64,000 bases of DNA from Theocolax elegans (lineage: Eukaryota > Arthropoda > Insecta > Hymenoptera > Cerocephalidae), in the NCBI GenBank assembly GCA_026168455.1, contig CM047428.1:42206769-42270768 (forward strand). Direction: 5' to 3'. Positions 33,180 to 45,139 of this stretch are shown one piece after another. Below the pieces are notes generated by a model. That model was not told the origin of the DNA and made no database searches. It saw only the letters and a program-made list of their open reading frames with translations. Both the position numbers and the translations under genes were made by a program. Position 1 is the stretch's first letter. The number at the start of each line of letters is the position of its first letter.

Positions 33180-33781
33180 TCACTGTGTGATGTGATCATT
33201 AACTTTCCAGGTAAACCCTCCCTTCATTAATCTGGGATCGATGAAGGTTAGGTCTATTATAGACGACCTTCCCGCCTTGGTAAAAGTGGGAGTAGCTCCG
33301 GTGTTAACAATCTCCAACTCCAATATCGCAAAATCCTCGAGGAGTGTACGACCACGACTGTTCGTTTTTGCACTACCCCATCTGTCGCCCAAGCATTAAA
33401 ATCCCCTCCGATGACTATTGGCAATCGGGAGGAACTTGCACTAGTAACGATGGCATCAAGGGGTCCCAGAAATTCGTCGACGTTATCACTAGGTGGGAGG
33501 CAGCAACTGTATATTCGCGTTACCGCCACCTCGACCCAGGTAAATTTGGGGAGGGGAGCGGCCATTTTTCCGGGTACATGCATGTTTCCACATGCCCAGA
33601 TGGCCGCACTGCCAGTGACATCACTCACCCATTTCGATTCAATGAGATCCCTATGCTCCTCGCTGACGATAACAATGTCAGCCTGCTTTTCTCTGACCAA
33701 GTGTGGCAGCAGATCCTGGGCCACAGCACAGTGGTTTAGGTTGATTTGTAGCACCCTAACCATTTCTGTCAGATGCTTCAA
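33180..33781 (-). pseudogene. R1-clade endonuclease (APE type)
   Basis: The minus strand from 33781 reads MVRVLQINLNHCAVAQDLL, VIVSEEH (catalytic Glu region), IVIGGDFNAWA (33390-33420), then in a second frame GSAKTNSRGRTLLEDF, RSSIIDLTFIDPRL and VNDHITQ. The blocks are in the right order for an R1-clade endonuclease that nicks the target. A frameshift lies at about 33390 and the SDH-type motif reads NDH. Confidence 0.75.
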
Positions 33782-33783
33782 TC

Positions 33784-34880
33784 CTAGGCGCGGCTATGTT
33801 CTCATCCGCCGCGCAAGCCACTGCTTTGTGGTCCTCTTGGCTTCGTGGCATCGGTAACAACGCCAGATCGGCTCGCGGAGCCGAACCTTGCAGTGGACCC
33901 AGCCTATCCGAAGCTTCCCATTCTGTAGCACCTTGCTGCTGATGAGGGAAGAAGGACACTGGTCATCTGAGTGCTTCCATATGACCTTCTAAGCTTTATA
34001 TTCCCAAAAGGTACCATATTTATCCCGATCACCGCAGAGATTGCCTCTGCCACTTCCCCTGCCGTTGTGGCCTCGTCCATGTCCTTTATAGTAATGGACT
34101 CTTTGTGGGTCAGTATCTGGACCTCTGGTAACCCACCGCTGCCTCGAGATCTAGAGTTTCTACACCAGTCTTCCAAGCTCAATGAGCATATCTTCTCCTC
34201 TGGTACGCCGCATACGGGAGACTCTTTCTCCCAGCGGCTTGAGGATTGACCCGTGTGGCCCGTATTTACCGAAGGATGTCTGCATAGGCTCGCTCTCCTG
34301 ACACTTTAATCTTAATGGCGTCGGGACGAGCTGGTTTTACGACTGCTTTAGGTTATTTGGACACCTTAGGCGGTCCTCCGACATCCTTGGCTTGCTTCAG
34401 CTGCGTATTCTGCTAAGCCTCTTTCTTTTTGCCCTTGCGCACTACAGTAGCCCAGTCAGGGACCTTTGACTGGTTCCCACCAGTCTTAGGAACGGATGAC
34501 GAAGCATCTACTGGCCCATTTTTGTTAGTGGGCTGTTTCGATCCCTTCTTCCTTTTCTCCGGAGGATGCTGAGGTGGTAAGGGCATTTCCCTCTCCACCG
34601 GCCTCCTTTGACGCTCTTCAGCGCGGAAGATGGCAATGTTTGGCACATTCCATCCTTACGCGCATCTGCCATTATAAGCACTGCTCACCCGCGCATATTC
34701 ATTAAGAGCCCTGCTTGTTGCTCTCGCCATACTCTTCAGCTCTTTGTGGATGTTGTTCTTATTAAGAACAAACTCCTCTAAGGTGTCTGTCTTCTCATGC
34801 AGACGGAGGAAAGATCTGTCAGCGTCACTCGACATCCCAGTCGAGAGCAGGTCACACGTAGCATTTGATGCTACTGTAAC
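33784..34880 (-). pseudogene. R1-clade ORF1 (gag-like), multiply broken
   Basis: Pieces in order on the minus strand: DADRSFLRLHEKTDTLEEF (about 34800), the open frame 34646-34413 with DWATVVRKGKKKEA, the frame 34182-33904 with IKDMDEATTAGEVAEAI, and WRCYRC (about 33860), a remnant of the CCHC knuckles usual for this family. At least four frameshifts or stops. Confidence 0.6.
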
Positions 34881-34885
34881 GTCGG

Positions 34886-36317
34886 CCGAAAATAAACGAA
34901 AATTTTTTAATTTCCCTGGCCTCTTTCTTTTTCAATATTGTTTCCACTTAGTTAGTGGAACCTTTTTTTTCTTTTATTTTTGTCTAAAAATTATGACTTT
35001 CCTTAGAAAGTAAAACTCGGTATCTAGCCGATGCACTTCTACGAAAAGTCATAAAACCTTATGAAAAAAAGGGATCTCTATCTGTCCTTAGCGCGGTCAC
35101 TTACTGCTACAACGCATAGATTCTTTACAACGGAAAATCTGTCGCCTATAAGCAATAAAGATCGACATACAGCAGATATTCCGATGGGAAGAAATTTTAG
35201 AAACTAAAAGTATGCGTGCATAAAAACATTTTACAAATAGAATTTTAAGTCTAGTAACGTTAGTATATATATATGTATATATGTATATATATATACGTAT
35301 ACATGTGTGTATTTTATTCGTATGTGTGTGTATGAATGTATGAATAACATTATTTTTCTACCCTTATATAATGTTATTTCCCCTTAATTTATAACTTGAA
35401 TTTTAATTCCTTTTATATATAAAATAAGAAATACAATATTTCTATTAAATAAATATTTTCTTATCTTTATGCACTAAGTAACTCTATAATTATAGGAATT
35501 AAATATCTACATAAAATAAATTTATATTTGTATTTTTGCAATTGCATTAATAGGATACAATATAATAACATTAGTTTTTCATATATTTTATACATTATTC
35601 TAACTTATATTTACATCTATTATTTAAGAAAGGAAATAACATTTTTAAGAGTTTTATTTTCTATTTATAATTTGTTTAAATAACGATAATATAAAATATA
35701 TTTGTTTAAATAATAAGAAATAATATCTATTTTTATGAATAATGGTATTATGTATAAATAATAATGTCAATCAAATATAACTAAATTTTAAATAATTAAG
35801 TAAAGAATATGTAAACTTTTAACATATTTAACTTATATATTCTTAAATAAACTACATTATTCCTTTATTATAATCTTTGCAGCTATTTTGGTAGTAAAAT
35901 AAAGTAAGTTAAACATGTTAAAAGACTTGTATTTGTATCGAACACATAAATAGAATAGATAACTCCATCTTTTTAAATTTTCAACAACTAAAATTACCGA
36001 CGGGAAAATTAAATCACGCCCTCCGCACAAGATCAAGACCGCCTTGGGCCTGCCGAAAATCAAAAAGAAAACAACTTTTCGTAAGGGGCATGTTTCTCTC
36101 ACCCCTCTTATCCTCACACGCAAGGGTAGGGGTCGGAAAATAGCGTCTCCCAGGTGATGAGCCGAGAGAAAATACACCAACAGTTCAGTTCAAAATTCGA
36201 GTTCAAAATTCAAGTTTCTAAATTTTAAACCTACAATTCTACGTTAGAATTTCACTGTGTTTTTTTAGTAAATTTAACAATATCTATACAGATATATACA
36301 TATATAGATTTATATAT
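34886..36317. other. AT-rich stretch, nothing recognised
   Basis: Mostly A/T with TATATG runs (35265-35330). Open frames such as 35857-36180 match nothing I recognise and lack coding character. Confidence 0.4.
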
Positions 36318-37313
36318 GGGGTATTCCACGTGAAGTGGTCCGATCAAAATTTTAAAATGCACCAAATTTTGGGTACACTTTGCAAATGTTTTTCAGAATA
36401 CAGAAAAAAATTTTTAGGTACTGGAATCTATTTGCTCAAAAGTTATTCTAACCTCAAAAAGTGAATTTTTCCATATTTTTTTCAACACCAGCTGGGTTTA
36501 CCGCTATATAACTTAAAATCTATCAACTTTTACTATAGAACATTATATGTAACATTCGTTGCTAATTATATCTAGAATTTATTCTTCTGGGTTAGAATTT
36601 CTAATCTCAAGGTCAATGTTACATAAACTACATGTCAATATTCAACTTGAAAAAAGTGCAAGTGCGCCACCTTTGATTTTTTCATCCATAAGTCTGAAAG
36701 AAAGCTTGAAGCAATACCTTTCAAATGGTCTGTAGCATTTTTATGGCCTCCAATTCTGTAAAAAGTTATGACAATTTAAAGAAACACGAAATTTTTTTAA
36801 AAATTTAAATGGGAATTACCATGTTAATTTTTGTGAATTTTTTGTCTTTCTTTAAATTGTCATAACTTTTTACAGAATTGGAGGCCATAAAAATGCTACA
36901 GACCATTTGAAAGGTATTGCTCCAAGCTTTCTTTTAGACTTTTGGATGAAAAAATCAAAGGTGGCGCACTTGCACTTTTTTTAAGTTGAATATTGACATG
37001 TAGTTTATGTAACATTGACCTTGAGATTAGAAATTCTAACCCAGAAGAATAAATTCTAGATATAATTAACAACGAATGTTACATATAATGTTCTATAGTA
37101 AAAGTTGATAGATTTTGAGTTATATAGCGGTAAACCCAGCTGGTGTTGAAAAAAATATGGAAAAATTCACTTTTTGAGGTTAAAATAAGTTTTGAGCAAA
37201 TAGATTCCAGTACCTAAAAATTTTTTTCTGTATTCTGAAAAACATTTGCAAAGTGTACCCAAAATTTGGTGCATTTTAAAATTTTGATCGGACCACTTCA
37301 CGTGGAATACCCC
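36318..37313. mobile_element. Nearly perfect 996-bp palindromic element
   Basis: It starts GGGGTATTCCACGTGAAGTGG and ends with its complement, flanked by TATATAT and ATATATA (target TA or TATA). The arms are about 470 bp each around a 50-bp AT-rich centre; I count about nine mismatches between them, so about 98% identity. It has no coding capacity and is a foldback/MITE type. Confidence 0.85.
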
Positions 37314-37690
37314 ATATATATATCTATATTATTTTACTACTATTTTACTTGTTACTATTTTAACCACTATTATTATTGTATAATACAATAATCAGATCAG
37401 TTAATATTTTAAACAAAAGTAAGTAAGAGCAAATTATATTTTCCAATTATTTATTAAAATCCTACAATTTTATTCTTTTCTATACTGTTTTCCTCCAATA
37501 ATAATATCAGTCCTCGCTAAAGTCGGGACAAGTGATTTTAATCCTAGTTCAATATTAAAAGTCTCTATCCTCAAAATAAAGGAAAATTCAACAAACTGTT
37601 TGTAAAATTACCCTCGCTAGTAGAGTAAGAATCTAGGCTAAAAAAATATATAGTAAACAAAATATATTATATAACACCGACGTTACACTA
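37314..37690. other. AT-rich stretch, nothing recognised
   Basis: No feature could be supported between the palindromic element and R1-clade copy 3. Confidence 0.4.
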
Positions 37691-39768
37691 CAGAGGCCGA
37701 GTGACCAACCTCCGCAGCACTTACCATTTTAACGGTATGAGTTTGGTCCCCTACAAAATTCGTGGGACCAGCACTGACCACCGGGCCTTTCACCCTATCG
37801 GAAACAGTTGCGGGATTTGACAAGATTGCTGTACCCGCTTGGGATAGTGAGGTTTTAACGAATTTTGCGAGGAAGTGGACCGCGATCCCTGAGGTAAGCC
37901 CTACAAAGTGGTGATGAATAAGATCAAACCCAGGGGCGCCTCAATGCCATCGTGTCCACATTTTCTTGACAGAGTGGTGCACCACCTATTCCCACAACAT
38001 CAGGAACGGGCAGCCGAGACAGGCCTAATGGGGACCAATAGTGCAGTCGTGCCGCCAGACATTAGCATAACTGAGCTGAAAATGGTTGCAAGGACAATAT
38101 CCATCCGTAAAGCTTCAGTGCCGGATGGAATACCTGGTCTGGCCATTAAGACCGCTGCGCTGAACGTGCCACAAATTATTGCGGACACATTTAGTGCATG
38201 TTTGCAATTAGGATGCTTCCCAGCACGGTGAAAGGTACAGAGGCTGGTGCTTCTCCCAAAGGGGAGCCACCCACCGGAGAACCCTTCCTCGTACCGTCCA
38301 CTCTGTTTGATGGATATAGCTGGGAAGCTTTTCGAGCAGGTCATTTGTGCCAGGCTTCAAGCAGCCATTGCACAGGCAGGCGATCTGTCCGACAATTAGT
38401 TCGGTTTTCGGTAAAGGCGCTCAACTATTGACGCCAGAAGTCGAATTGTTAAGCTGGCCACCAATGCCATCGGTGGTATTAGGTATTCTAGGCGCATGCG
38501 TGCTATCATCGCACTGGATATCCGCAATGCCTTCAACTCGACTCGATGGGACAGCATTATGTTATCCTTGGAACAATTAAAGGTGCCGCTCTACCTACGC
38601 AAAGTCATCTCGAGCTACATCACAAAACGGATTCTCCTCTATGACACCGACGATGGCGCGCACTCCTACAACTTCACCGGAGGCGTGCCACAGGTTCGGT
38701 TTTGGGACCTCTTATTTGGAACATCATTTACGATGGGCTGCTTAAGCAGCAGCTTCCAGAGGGAGTGTCGATGGTGACTTTTGCTGACAATGTGGCTTTC
38801 GTCGTCGCAAGGAGCATTGATGAGATCTATGAATATCTCGGAGATGTCTCTATCGCGGTAGTGGCTGCATGGTTGAGCACACATAGGCTGTGTCTGGCGG
38901 CCGAAAAGACTGAGATCGTACTTATCTCCAAAACGAAGCAAAGGAGGTACACCATCTTTACTGTAAATGGTAAGCCTATAAGATCGGCGGACACGGTGAA
39001 ATACCTAGGAGTCATCTTGGATGCGCGGCTACATTCAAGGAACATCTACAGAGTGCAGGGTCGAAAGCCGCAGGAGTGGCTATAGAACTTTCTCGGACAT
39101 AATGTCCAATATCGAAGGGCCAAAGCAGCCACGTCGAGCCCTCTTAACGACAGTGGTAAGCTCGGTAATTTTATATGGAGCCCCGATTTGGGCGGATGCC
39201 CTAAGAAGTAATTTAAGCTTTGGTGCATACTGTCGGCAAGCCTGCAGAATAGCCGCACTAACGGTGGCTTATGCTTATAGAACCGTGTCAGATATAGCCC
39301 TCTCGGTGATTGCGGGAATTCCTCCCATCGATCTGTTGGCGATAGAGAGGGCTGATACGTACAGAAAAGGTCGGCGTACCTTAGAAAACAACAGCAAAGC
39401 AGCACGTGGTAGTAGCAGTCGATGGTCGAACAGGACCATCGAACTGTGGCAGCAGAGATGGGATTTGGCAAGCAAAGGTCGCTGGACCCACCGCGTCATC
39501 CCAGATATCGCCAAGTGGACGAGTAGAAAACACGGATCACCGCACCACATGCACGAGACAGTGAGGTGATTGCCGTTCACGAAGGGCCAAACGTGGCCTA
39601 ACTGCCCCTCTCGAAGTGATGCCTTACGGCGGTTACCCAGGGGGGAAGATCAGTCGAGAGAAGGAGCCCTGCCAAGACCAATGGCAGGGTGGTTTTTTAG
39701 CTAGTATGGGTCACGCTGACCGAGTCCCACGCTCCGTGCGTAAAGAGCATTTTTACCGCATCCTCACA
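37690..39768 (+). pseudogene. R1-clade LINE ORF2, copy 3, heavily decayed
   Basis: Blocks in order, across frames: the end of the linker (PYKVVMNKIKPRGA region, about 37900), SITELKMVARTISIRKA (38058), RT block A ALDIRNAFNSTRWDSIM (about 38511-38560), block B GGVPQ followed by a one-base loss (38694), block C FADN (about 38780; the second catalytic Asp is Asn), the thumb, and WQQRWDLASKGRW-type sequence (about 39450). A deletion joins distant parts near 39060. It ends with an A-rich tail (39768-39782) and AC-rich repeats. Confidence 0.75.
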
Positions 39769-39782
39769 AAAAAGAAAAAAAA

Positions 39783-40538
39783 ACACACACACACCCACCC
39801 ACACACACCCACGCATGCTTGCACTCACGCATGCACACATACGCACACATGTGCGCACGCACTACACACGCAGAGTAGGATGTTCTCGTCAAGTCAAGAA
39901 CCGTCTTAAATTCTAGCCAATAAACTTAATAAGAAAACGCACGACAAAAAAATAAATTAATTATACAACGATGTAACCAAGTCTGATTGGTTAAGAAGAA
40001 CCAAAGCTCCACCCAAACCCTTGATATAAATAGGGATGTCGCGCCGGGTGTCGGAGCTCTTGCACCTTAGTCTTTCCTTTAGTAAGGTAAATTTGTATTC
40101 AAAAACAACGTGTAAACTTAACGCGAAATAAAGCGAGAGAATCGAAAGTTATTTGCTCAGTCTCTGTAAATCATTACACACCTGTCATTTTTGTATCCCT
40201 TTAAATTCCGGCTAGTCTATACCGCATTCATGTTGTATGAGAGCGGCTGCGCCTAAGTTCAACGAGAGCGAGAGAGACGGCAGAGCAGTTGCAGCCACCG
40301 GTTAGCTGTAGATCTCCCGTTCGATTAAGGTAGGTTATTTTCCTTACCTCGCCTTCCCTCATTGTTGCACCTCTGACTCACCCATGCACATATATTTCGG
40401 AAGGGTCTATGACCTGTGCTATAACGAGGGACATTGCCACCCATCCTTGACGCTATACGCGTACTAAAACGGGAAACCTCTATTTCAATTTAAATTCATT
40501 TCCTTTTATTTTTCTTCTTTACGTCTACCCACGTAACA
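39783..40538 (+). mobile_element. Lone LTR of the errantivirus-like element
   Basis: Homologous, in opposite orientation, to the LTR at 52336-53098: AGTAGGATGT(T/C)CTCGTC, the TATA region, CCCCGTTTTAGTACGCGTAT and the end ACGTAACA all match. It holds TATAAATAG (40025-40033) and AATAAA (40127-40132), and ends at 40538. Its first part is AC-rich and joins the tail of R1-clade copy 3, so the R1-clade element probably inserted in the LTR's own AC repeat. Internal genes are absent. Confidence 0.7.
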
Positions 40539-41360
40539 TTTACAACAATTATTTTTTACTTATTTGGTACACAACAATTAACATACATTTGAAATAGAGA
40601 TTTTTGTAAATTTAGTACATACTTTGTACCATCTTTATACAAATCTTATACCAATTTCATGTTAAATCAGTCTGAATTTTGCGCTTATTTAGAACCATAA
40701 ATTCGGACTTTTGTGGTAAGAATTTTATACACATTTTGTACGAATTTTGTACTAGTTTTGTGCTGATTTAGTTCTGAATTCAAGCGCTGATATTGTACAA
40801 AATTCTTACTATTTTTTCTAATAGGGAATATCTTTTTACAAGTTTGATTAAAAATAAGTTTTTTGCAACTCTGCTGCTTTAGGCATGTTACACTTGCGCT
40901 TCAGCAGAAATATACAGGAAGTCGGAAACAGACAAGTTGTGGTTCAGCACAATCGCAATCGCGCAATGTGTGCTACCAGGGTAACTATTAATATCGGCGT
41001 TTACAACAAAAAATGATTTACGCGATAAAGTCTATTTTAATCAGTTCCGGAATCACAACGTTTTGGGCCTTATAAAGGCATGAAAGTAGGTCACACTAGT
41101 TTTTATGTGGATTTCTAGGAATAGAGGGTATTTGAGTGAGAAGCAGGAATAGTGGATAGTTTCTAATTTTTTTGGATGATGCATCTCGCAAAGAAACAAA
41201 TGAGTCAGAAAGGAATTGAGGAGATAATATTATTTTGCTAATTCAATTCAAACTTTTTCATTACAGATATCATCATCGTGATATGATGTAAGTGCAATTA
41301 CTTATATTTTATATACACACTTTATCATTTTAATGTAAATTTATAAATTTTTTTAATTTT
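40539..41360. other. Gene-free stretch with GTAC-rich repeats
   Basis: At 40600-40820 TTTTGTAC and GTACNAA motifs recur in both orientations; a similar GTAC-rich stretch lies at 30770-30950. No gene is recognised. Confidence 0.4.
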
Positions 41361-41797
41361 CAAATAAAGATAAATGTATCTATTTATGTCTCTCTCTCTC
41401 TCTCTCTCTCTTGCTCTTTGCGCGCGCAAGGTGAGTCGACTAGTCACTATTCACTTTCGCTCCGTATTTATATCTTTGCCTTTTTCTCACATCTGTTCCC
41501 GAGCTTTACAGTGCAAACTTTACGTGGGCGGACTGACTGCAGCTTGCATTTTTCGATAAAGTTCGCTTTAGCAGTTAGTTTTTCCACCTCAATTTTCGCT
41601 GCAAACAACCTGTCAACATCGACGTTATTTTCGCTTGGAGTGGCAATTAGGCGGTAAAATTATTCGCACACCTACGTGAGCGCCCCTCTAGGATTCTAAC
41701 GGAACTACGGCATCTCATCTCGCCGCCGCACCTGTTGTGACGTCACACATTACGCCAGCTCTGTATCGCCTCGCCTCACCTCATTGATATTGACACA

Positions 41798-43021
41798 ATG
41801 GCTTCCGCGAGATGTTGTTTCGTCTGTAAATTGTGTATTACACGTAAGGAATACTCTGTGGTATGCCCGGCGTGCAATAGTATTATGCATTCGCATTGCG
41901 TTTCAATTTTATGATGTGATTTAGCACGCATATCTGCGATCTCGTACGTTAGTGGCGACTTACACCGAACGGGGACAGCACCTACTTGGTCGCAATTCGC
42001 GAGCGCGACGGTGAGCGGGACAGCTGCGGAGACTCTCGCAACTCCCCTCACTATGTCAAGTGCAAAGCGCTTGGCCTCGCCCCCATCGCCATTATTGACG
42101 CAGGTTGCCAAGCAACCTCGTACGATCACGCCTATTATGACCAATATTAGTCATTCGGGCGGCTCACTGGATTCCGCCGCGATGGCGCATACTCCACCGG
42201 CGTGGTTCACTCGTTTCAAGCGCACTATTTCGGCATTCACGGAGAAAGTTGAAAATAAAGTTGATGCTGTTGGCTCGAAATTAAATTCTATCAGTGTTGA
42301 ACTATTTTCGTTGCGTGAGTGTGTTAATGGTATCGAATCCTTAACGAACGAACGTTTCAATGAGCTGGAGGGCCGTATTACAAGACTCGAGGATGGTGTT
42401 GGAGCTTTGCGTGAGAGTGCGTGTGCTTCTGCGTCGCAAATAGCCGATTCTCCCTTGAATGTAAATTCAATTAAAGATGATTGTGAGCTACTGCTTTTAG
42501 GCTTACCGTTAATATCTAAGCTAAACGATCGCGCTCTTATCGAAAAAACTCTAGATGTCATGAATTTGCCGCTCGTTCACTTGCATCTTATTGAGATTCG
42601 TCCGTGGATTCCGTGTTCCAAAAGGGCGGTTAATACCTCGTTTATGCATGGTGTTCCCGATGATACCTCAGCAGTGTCTGCTGGCACTACGTTCTCGAGA
42701 GGATTAGTTTTCATTGTTACTTCGCCTTCGGTGCGCGATATCATAGTCGAAAAATCTTATCTATTGAAAGGGAAAACTGCTTTGGGCGTTTTCGGAGAGG
42801 GTAATGATTCGTCGTTATTCATAAGACCGCTTTGGCCTAAGGCAGTACATGCGCTTTGGTCAGTAGCCGTGCGTAAAGCGAAAGAATTAGGGTATTTACG
42901 GCCGATAGTATTAAATTCAATTGTTTATCTGAGAAGAGAGAAGAAGGGATCATTGATTCGTATAAATGCTGAAGCTGACCTCCTCTCCCTTCCTTCTAAT
43001 CCTGGGTGTCCCTCGCAATGA
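41798..43021 (+). pseudogene. LINE ORF1 (zinc finger, coiled coil), one nonsense codon
   Basis: ATG 41798 begins a PHD-like cysteine/histidine region (CFVCKLC...CPAC...HSHC). An in-frame TGA lies at 41912-41914, and the same frame then stays open to 43021. Later parts are a Ser/Thr-rich linker, a coiled coil (about 42240-42420) and a C-terminal domain with LLLLGLP, RGLVFIVTSPSV and IRPLWPKAVHALW. Such ORF1 proteins bind element RNA. Read through the TGA, length is about 407 codons; only that one stop is visible. Confidence 0.7.
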
Positions 43022-43048
43022 GGCGATGTTGGTCAGGCGAATAATTTG

Positions 43049-43480
43049 TTTTTAATTATTCATATTAATATTAATAGGCTCAAAACTCATTTTAGTTCAT
43101 TAGAAGCATTGGTTTTTCCGCAGACACATGATGTGATTGCGCTTACTGAAACATTTTTGAAAGAATTAGATGCCTCAGATATTCTTAAGTTACCGGGTTA
43201 TACGTTATATAGACTTGATCGTTTGGGTAAAGAAGGTGATGGCGTATCTGCGTATATTAGAAGTGATTATAGAGTAGTTACGTTGGCACATTCTGATGGA
43301 CAGTTCTTTAACTCACCGGAATGTCTTTTGTTAAATATTTCAGGTAAATTTTCGTCGTTAGTTCTGGAAGTTGTCTATAGAAGGCCAACGGCAGCTTATC
43401 CTTCAGAATTGTTTGATGTATTGTCGGATTTACTTCCGTCGCATGGCCATGCTGTTATTACGGGTGATTTTAATATAGAA
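43049..43480 (+). pseudogene. LINE ORF2 part 1: APE-type endonuclease
   Basis: The frame reads HININRLKTHFSSLEAL, DVIALTETFLKEL (catalytic Glu), a GYTLYRLDR block, VVYRRPTAAYPSELF and VITGDFNIE, then meets the LTR-like block at 43481. A start near TTG 43046 is only nominal. The C-terminal third of the endonuclease, including the SDH motif, is missing: when sequence resumes at about 44280 it is already the linker (QWVTTEIRNLIKARN). Confidence 0.7.
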
Positions 43481-44271
43481 TGACGTCACGAGCGGCAATT
43501 TTAAAGTTACAAATTAATCATCATCGAACTGCAATTGCAGACTCGACTTAAAGGTGAATAGCGAGCCTCCACCATCAGCGCCACACTGCAGTATAAGAAA
43601 CCTCCCCCACTCCTCAACTAATAATAAAAAGAATAAAAAGAGAACTGCAGTAGGCTATCCTTCCATAAGATTTTTAATGAGCATGCGTCATTAATTACAG
43701 CGCCGCTGATGATCAATTTATCAATTAATCACGCAACCGCGAATTGCAAATAATCCAACACACGAATTTAATATTCATATTAATTAACCCAAACGCCAAT
43801 TACCATAAAGCAATATTAAACACTAATAAAATTATCATTCATTATACCAGTTAACATAATCATTAAATCGCCAATATTAACAATTAAAATTATCCATATC
43901 AACTCGTATGTTCATGTGATCGCGCCTTTAATATTCACCGTACATAAAAGTAAGTCTTAACCTATCGCTATCATTATCTAGAACTATCTCTTTTCAATAC
44001 TCGTGAAGGAGATGTCTGGGTTACCGGTAATCCCTCGTACGAGTTCTCCATTACACGGTAGGGGTCGCTGAGGGTACAGCTACGCAGGGCGACCTAGTCA
44101 ACGCGCGCGCAGGATCACGCGTAGCAGCTGACAACATGGCCAACAAGTGCGTAGTATCCTCTCTCCCGGTTCGCGAATAACTTGCCTCCGGAATCGGTTC
44201 CGTCGAGGCAATAATTAATTTCATTATAACCAAGTGCATATTTAATAGTGACGTGCCGGTGCAACGTCACA
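43481..44271. mobile_element. Probable solo LTR replacing part of the LINE endonuclease
   Basis: It starts TGACGTCACGAGCGG and ends GCAACGTCACA, LTR-like inverted ends, with a GCAGTATAAG TATA-like sequence at about 43594. AATATA occurs on both sides and could be a target duplication, but about 100 LINE codons are missing across the site, so a deletion accompanied it. No coding capacity. Confidence 0.4.
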
Positions 44272-44633
44272 ATATATAAGCAATGGGTTACAACTGAGAT
44301 CAGGAATCTGATCAAAGCTAGAAACTTCCCTACTAGCACACAACATTGTGGCAACGTTGTGGCAACGTTGTTTTGACAACGTTACAACGTTGTTATAAAA
44401 GTTGTTGAAACGTTGGAGAAACGTTGCTACAACGTGGGATATGTCCGCTAAAATTTTTGTAAGTTGCTGCGATAGGTGGAAATAACGTTGTAACAACATT
44501 TGAGCAACGATGAAAATGCCTTTTACAAATGTATTTCATATAAAAATTTAAAATATGTCCTGGGCAAGCTAAAAAATACATTTTTAAATCCACAATATTT
44601 TAATTAATAAATAAAAATATTTCCCATCCGCGG

Positions 44634-44706
44634 GAGTTGAACCTCGGATCTTCAGTTCCGAAGGCTTACTCTCTACCAACTGAGCTATTTTGTTGTTCCT
44701 GTCATT
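44634..44706 (-). pseudogene. tRNA-like sequence in the left arm
   Basis: The minus strand has a perfect box A (TAGCTCAGTTGG) and a box B (GGTTCAACTCC) at normal spacing, with an anticodon-arm-like CTTCGGAACTGAAG. Acceptor pairing is poor. Probably a tRNA relic or Pol III promoter. Confidence 0.5.
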
Positions 44707-44784
44707 AAATTAACTTTAGGTTATTAATTTCGGAGCATATTTTGATAGTAGTTTATAACCAAAAGTTAATTTAATGACAGGAAT

Positions 44785-44860
44785 AACAAAATAGCTTAGT
44801 TGGTAGAGAGTAAGCCTCTGGATCTAAAGATCCTAGGTTCAATTCCCGCGGGTTGAAAAT
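44785..44860 (+). pseudogene. tRNA-like sequence in the right arm
   Basis: Box A TAGCTTAGTTGG and box B GGTTCAATTCC are present, with CCCGCGGG at the 3' side. It is the inverted partner of 44634-44706, with differences in the anticodon region (GGATCTAAAGATCC). Confidence 0.5.
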
Positions 44861-45139
44861 ATTTTTTAATTTTTTTTTTTTAAATGTATTTTTTCGCTTG
44901 TCCAGGACATTTTTTAAATTTTTATATGAAATACATTTGTAAAAGGCATTTTCAACGTTGCTCAAACGTTATCACAATGTTATTTCCACCTATCGCGGCA
45001 ACTTACATAAATCTTAGCGGACATATCCCACGTTGTAGCAACGTTGCTCCAGCGTTTCAACAACTTTTATAACAATTTTGTAACGTTGTCAAAACAACGT
45101 TGCCACAACGTTGCTGCAACGTTGTGTGCTAGTAGGGTT

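Larger units (their letters stand above)
32400..34885 (-). mobile_element. R1-clade LINE, inverted 5' half (copy 4)
   Basis: ORF1, endonuclease and the start of RT lie on the minus strand, tail-to-tail with copy 2. It shares the SITELKM-ARTISIRKA block with copy 3 (38058-38117), so it belongs to the same family. The RT is lost: beyond about 32590 the sequence diverges. Confidence 0.75.
44328..45137. mobile_element. Palindromic element with tRNA-like sequences in both arms
   Basis: Ends CCCTACTAGCACACAACATTG and its complement are flanked by TT (44326-44327 and 45138-45139). Removing it rejoins the LINE codons AAC and TTG in frame. The arms are rich in (C)AACGTTG, and each inner arm carries a tRNA-like sequence in opposite orientation (about 44634-44706 minus; 44785-44860 plus). 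Confidence 0.75.

Noticed and set aside
34413..34646. Separate host gene in the K/P-rich minus-strand frame
   Set aside because: Order and motifs (WATVVRKGKKK) place it in the R1-clade ORF1 remnant.
32559..37861. Shared CGCTTGGG(G/A)TAGTG..GTTTTAAC block of about 26 bp in R1-clade copies 3 and 4 at different positions
   Set aside because: Too short to define an element; the surrounding sequences are rearranged and I could not extend the match.
41374..41657. Small open frames near the (TC)n run
   Set aside because: They lie in the probable LINE 5' UTR and overlap in two frames, without any domain.
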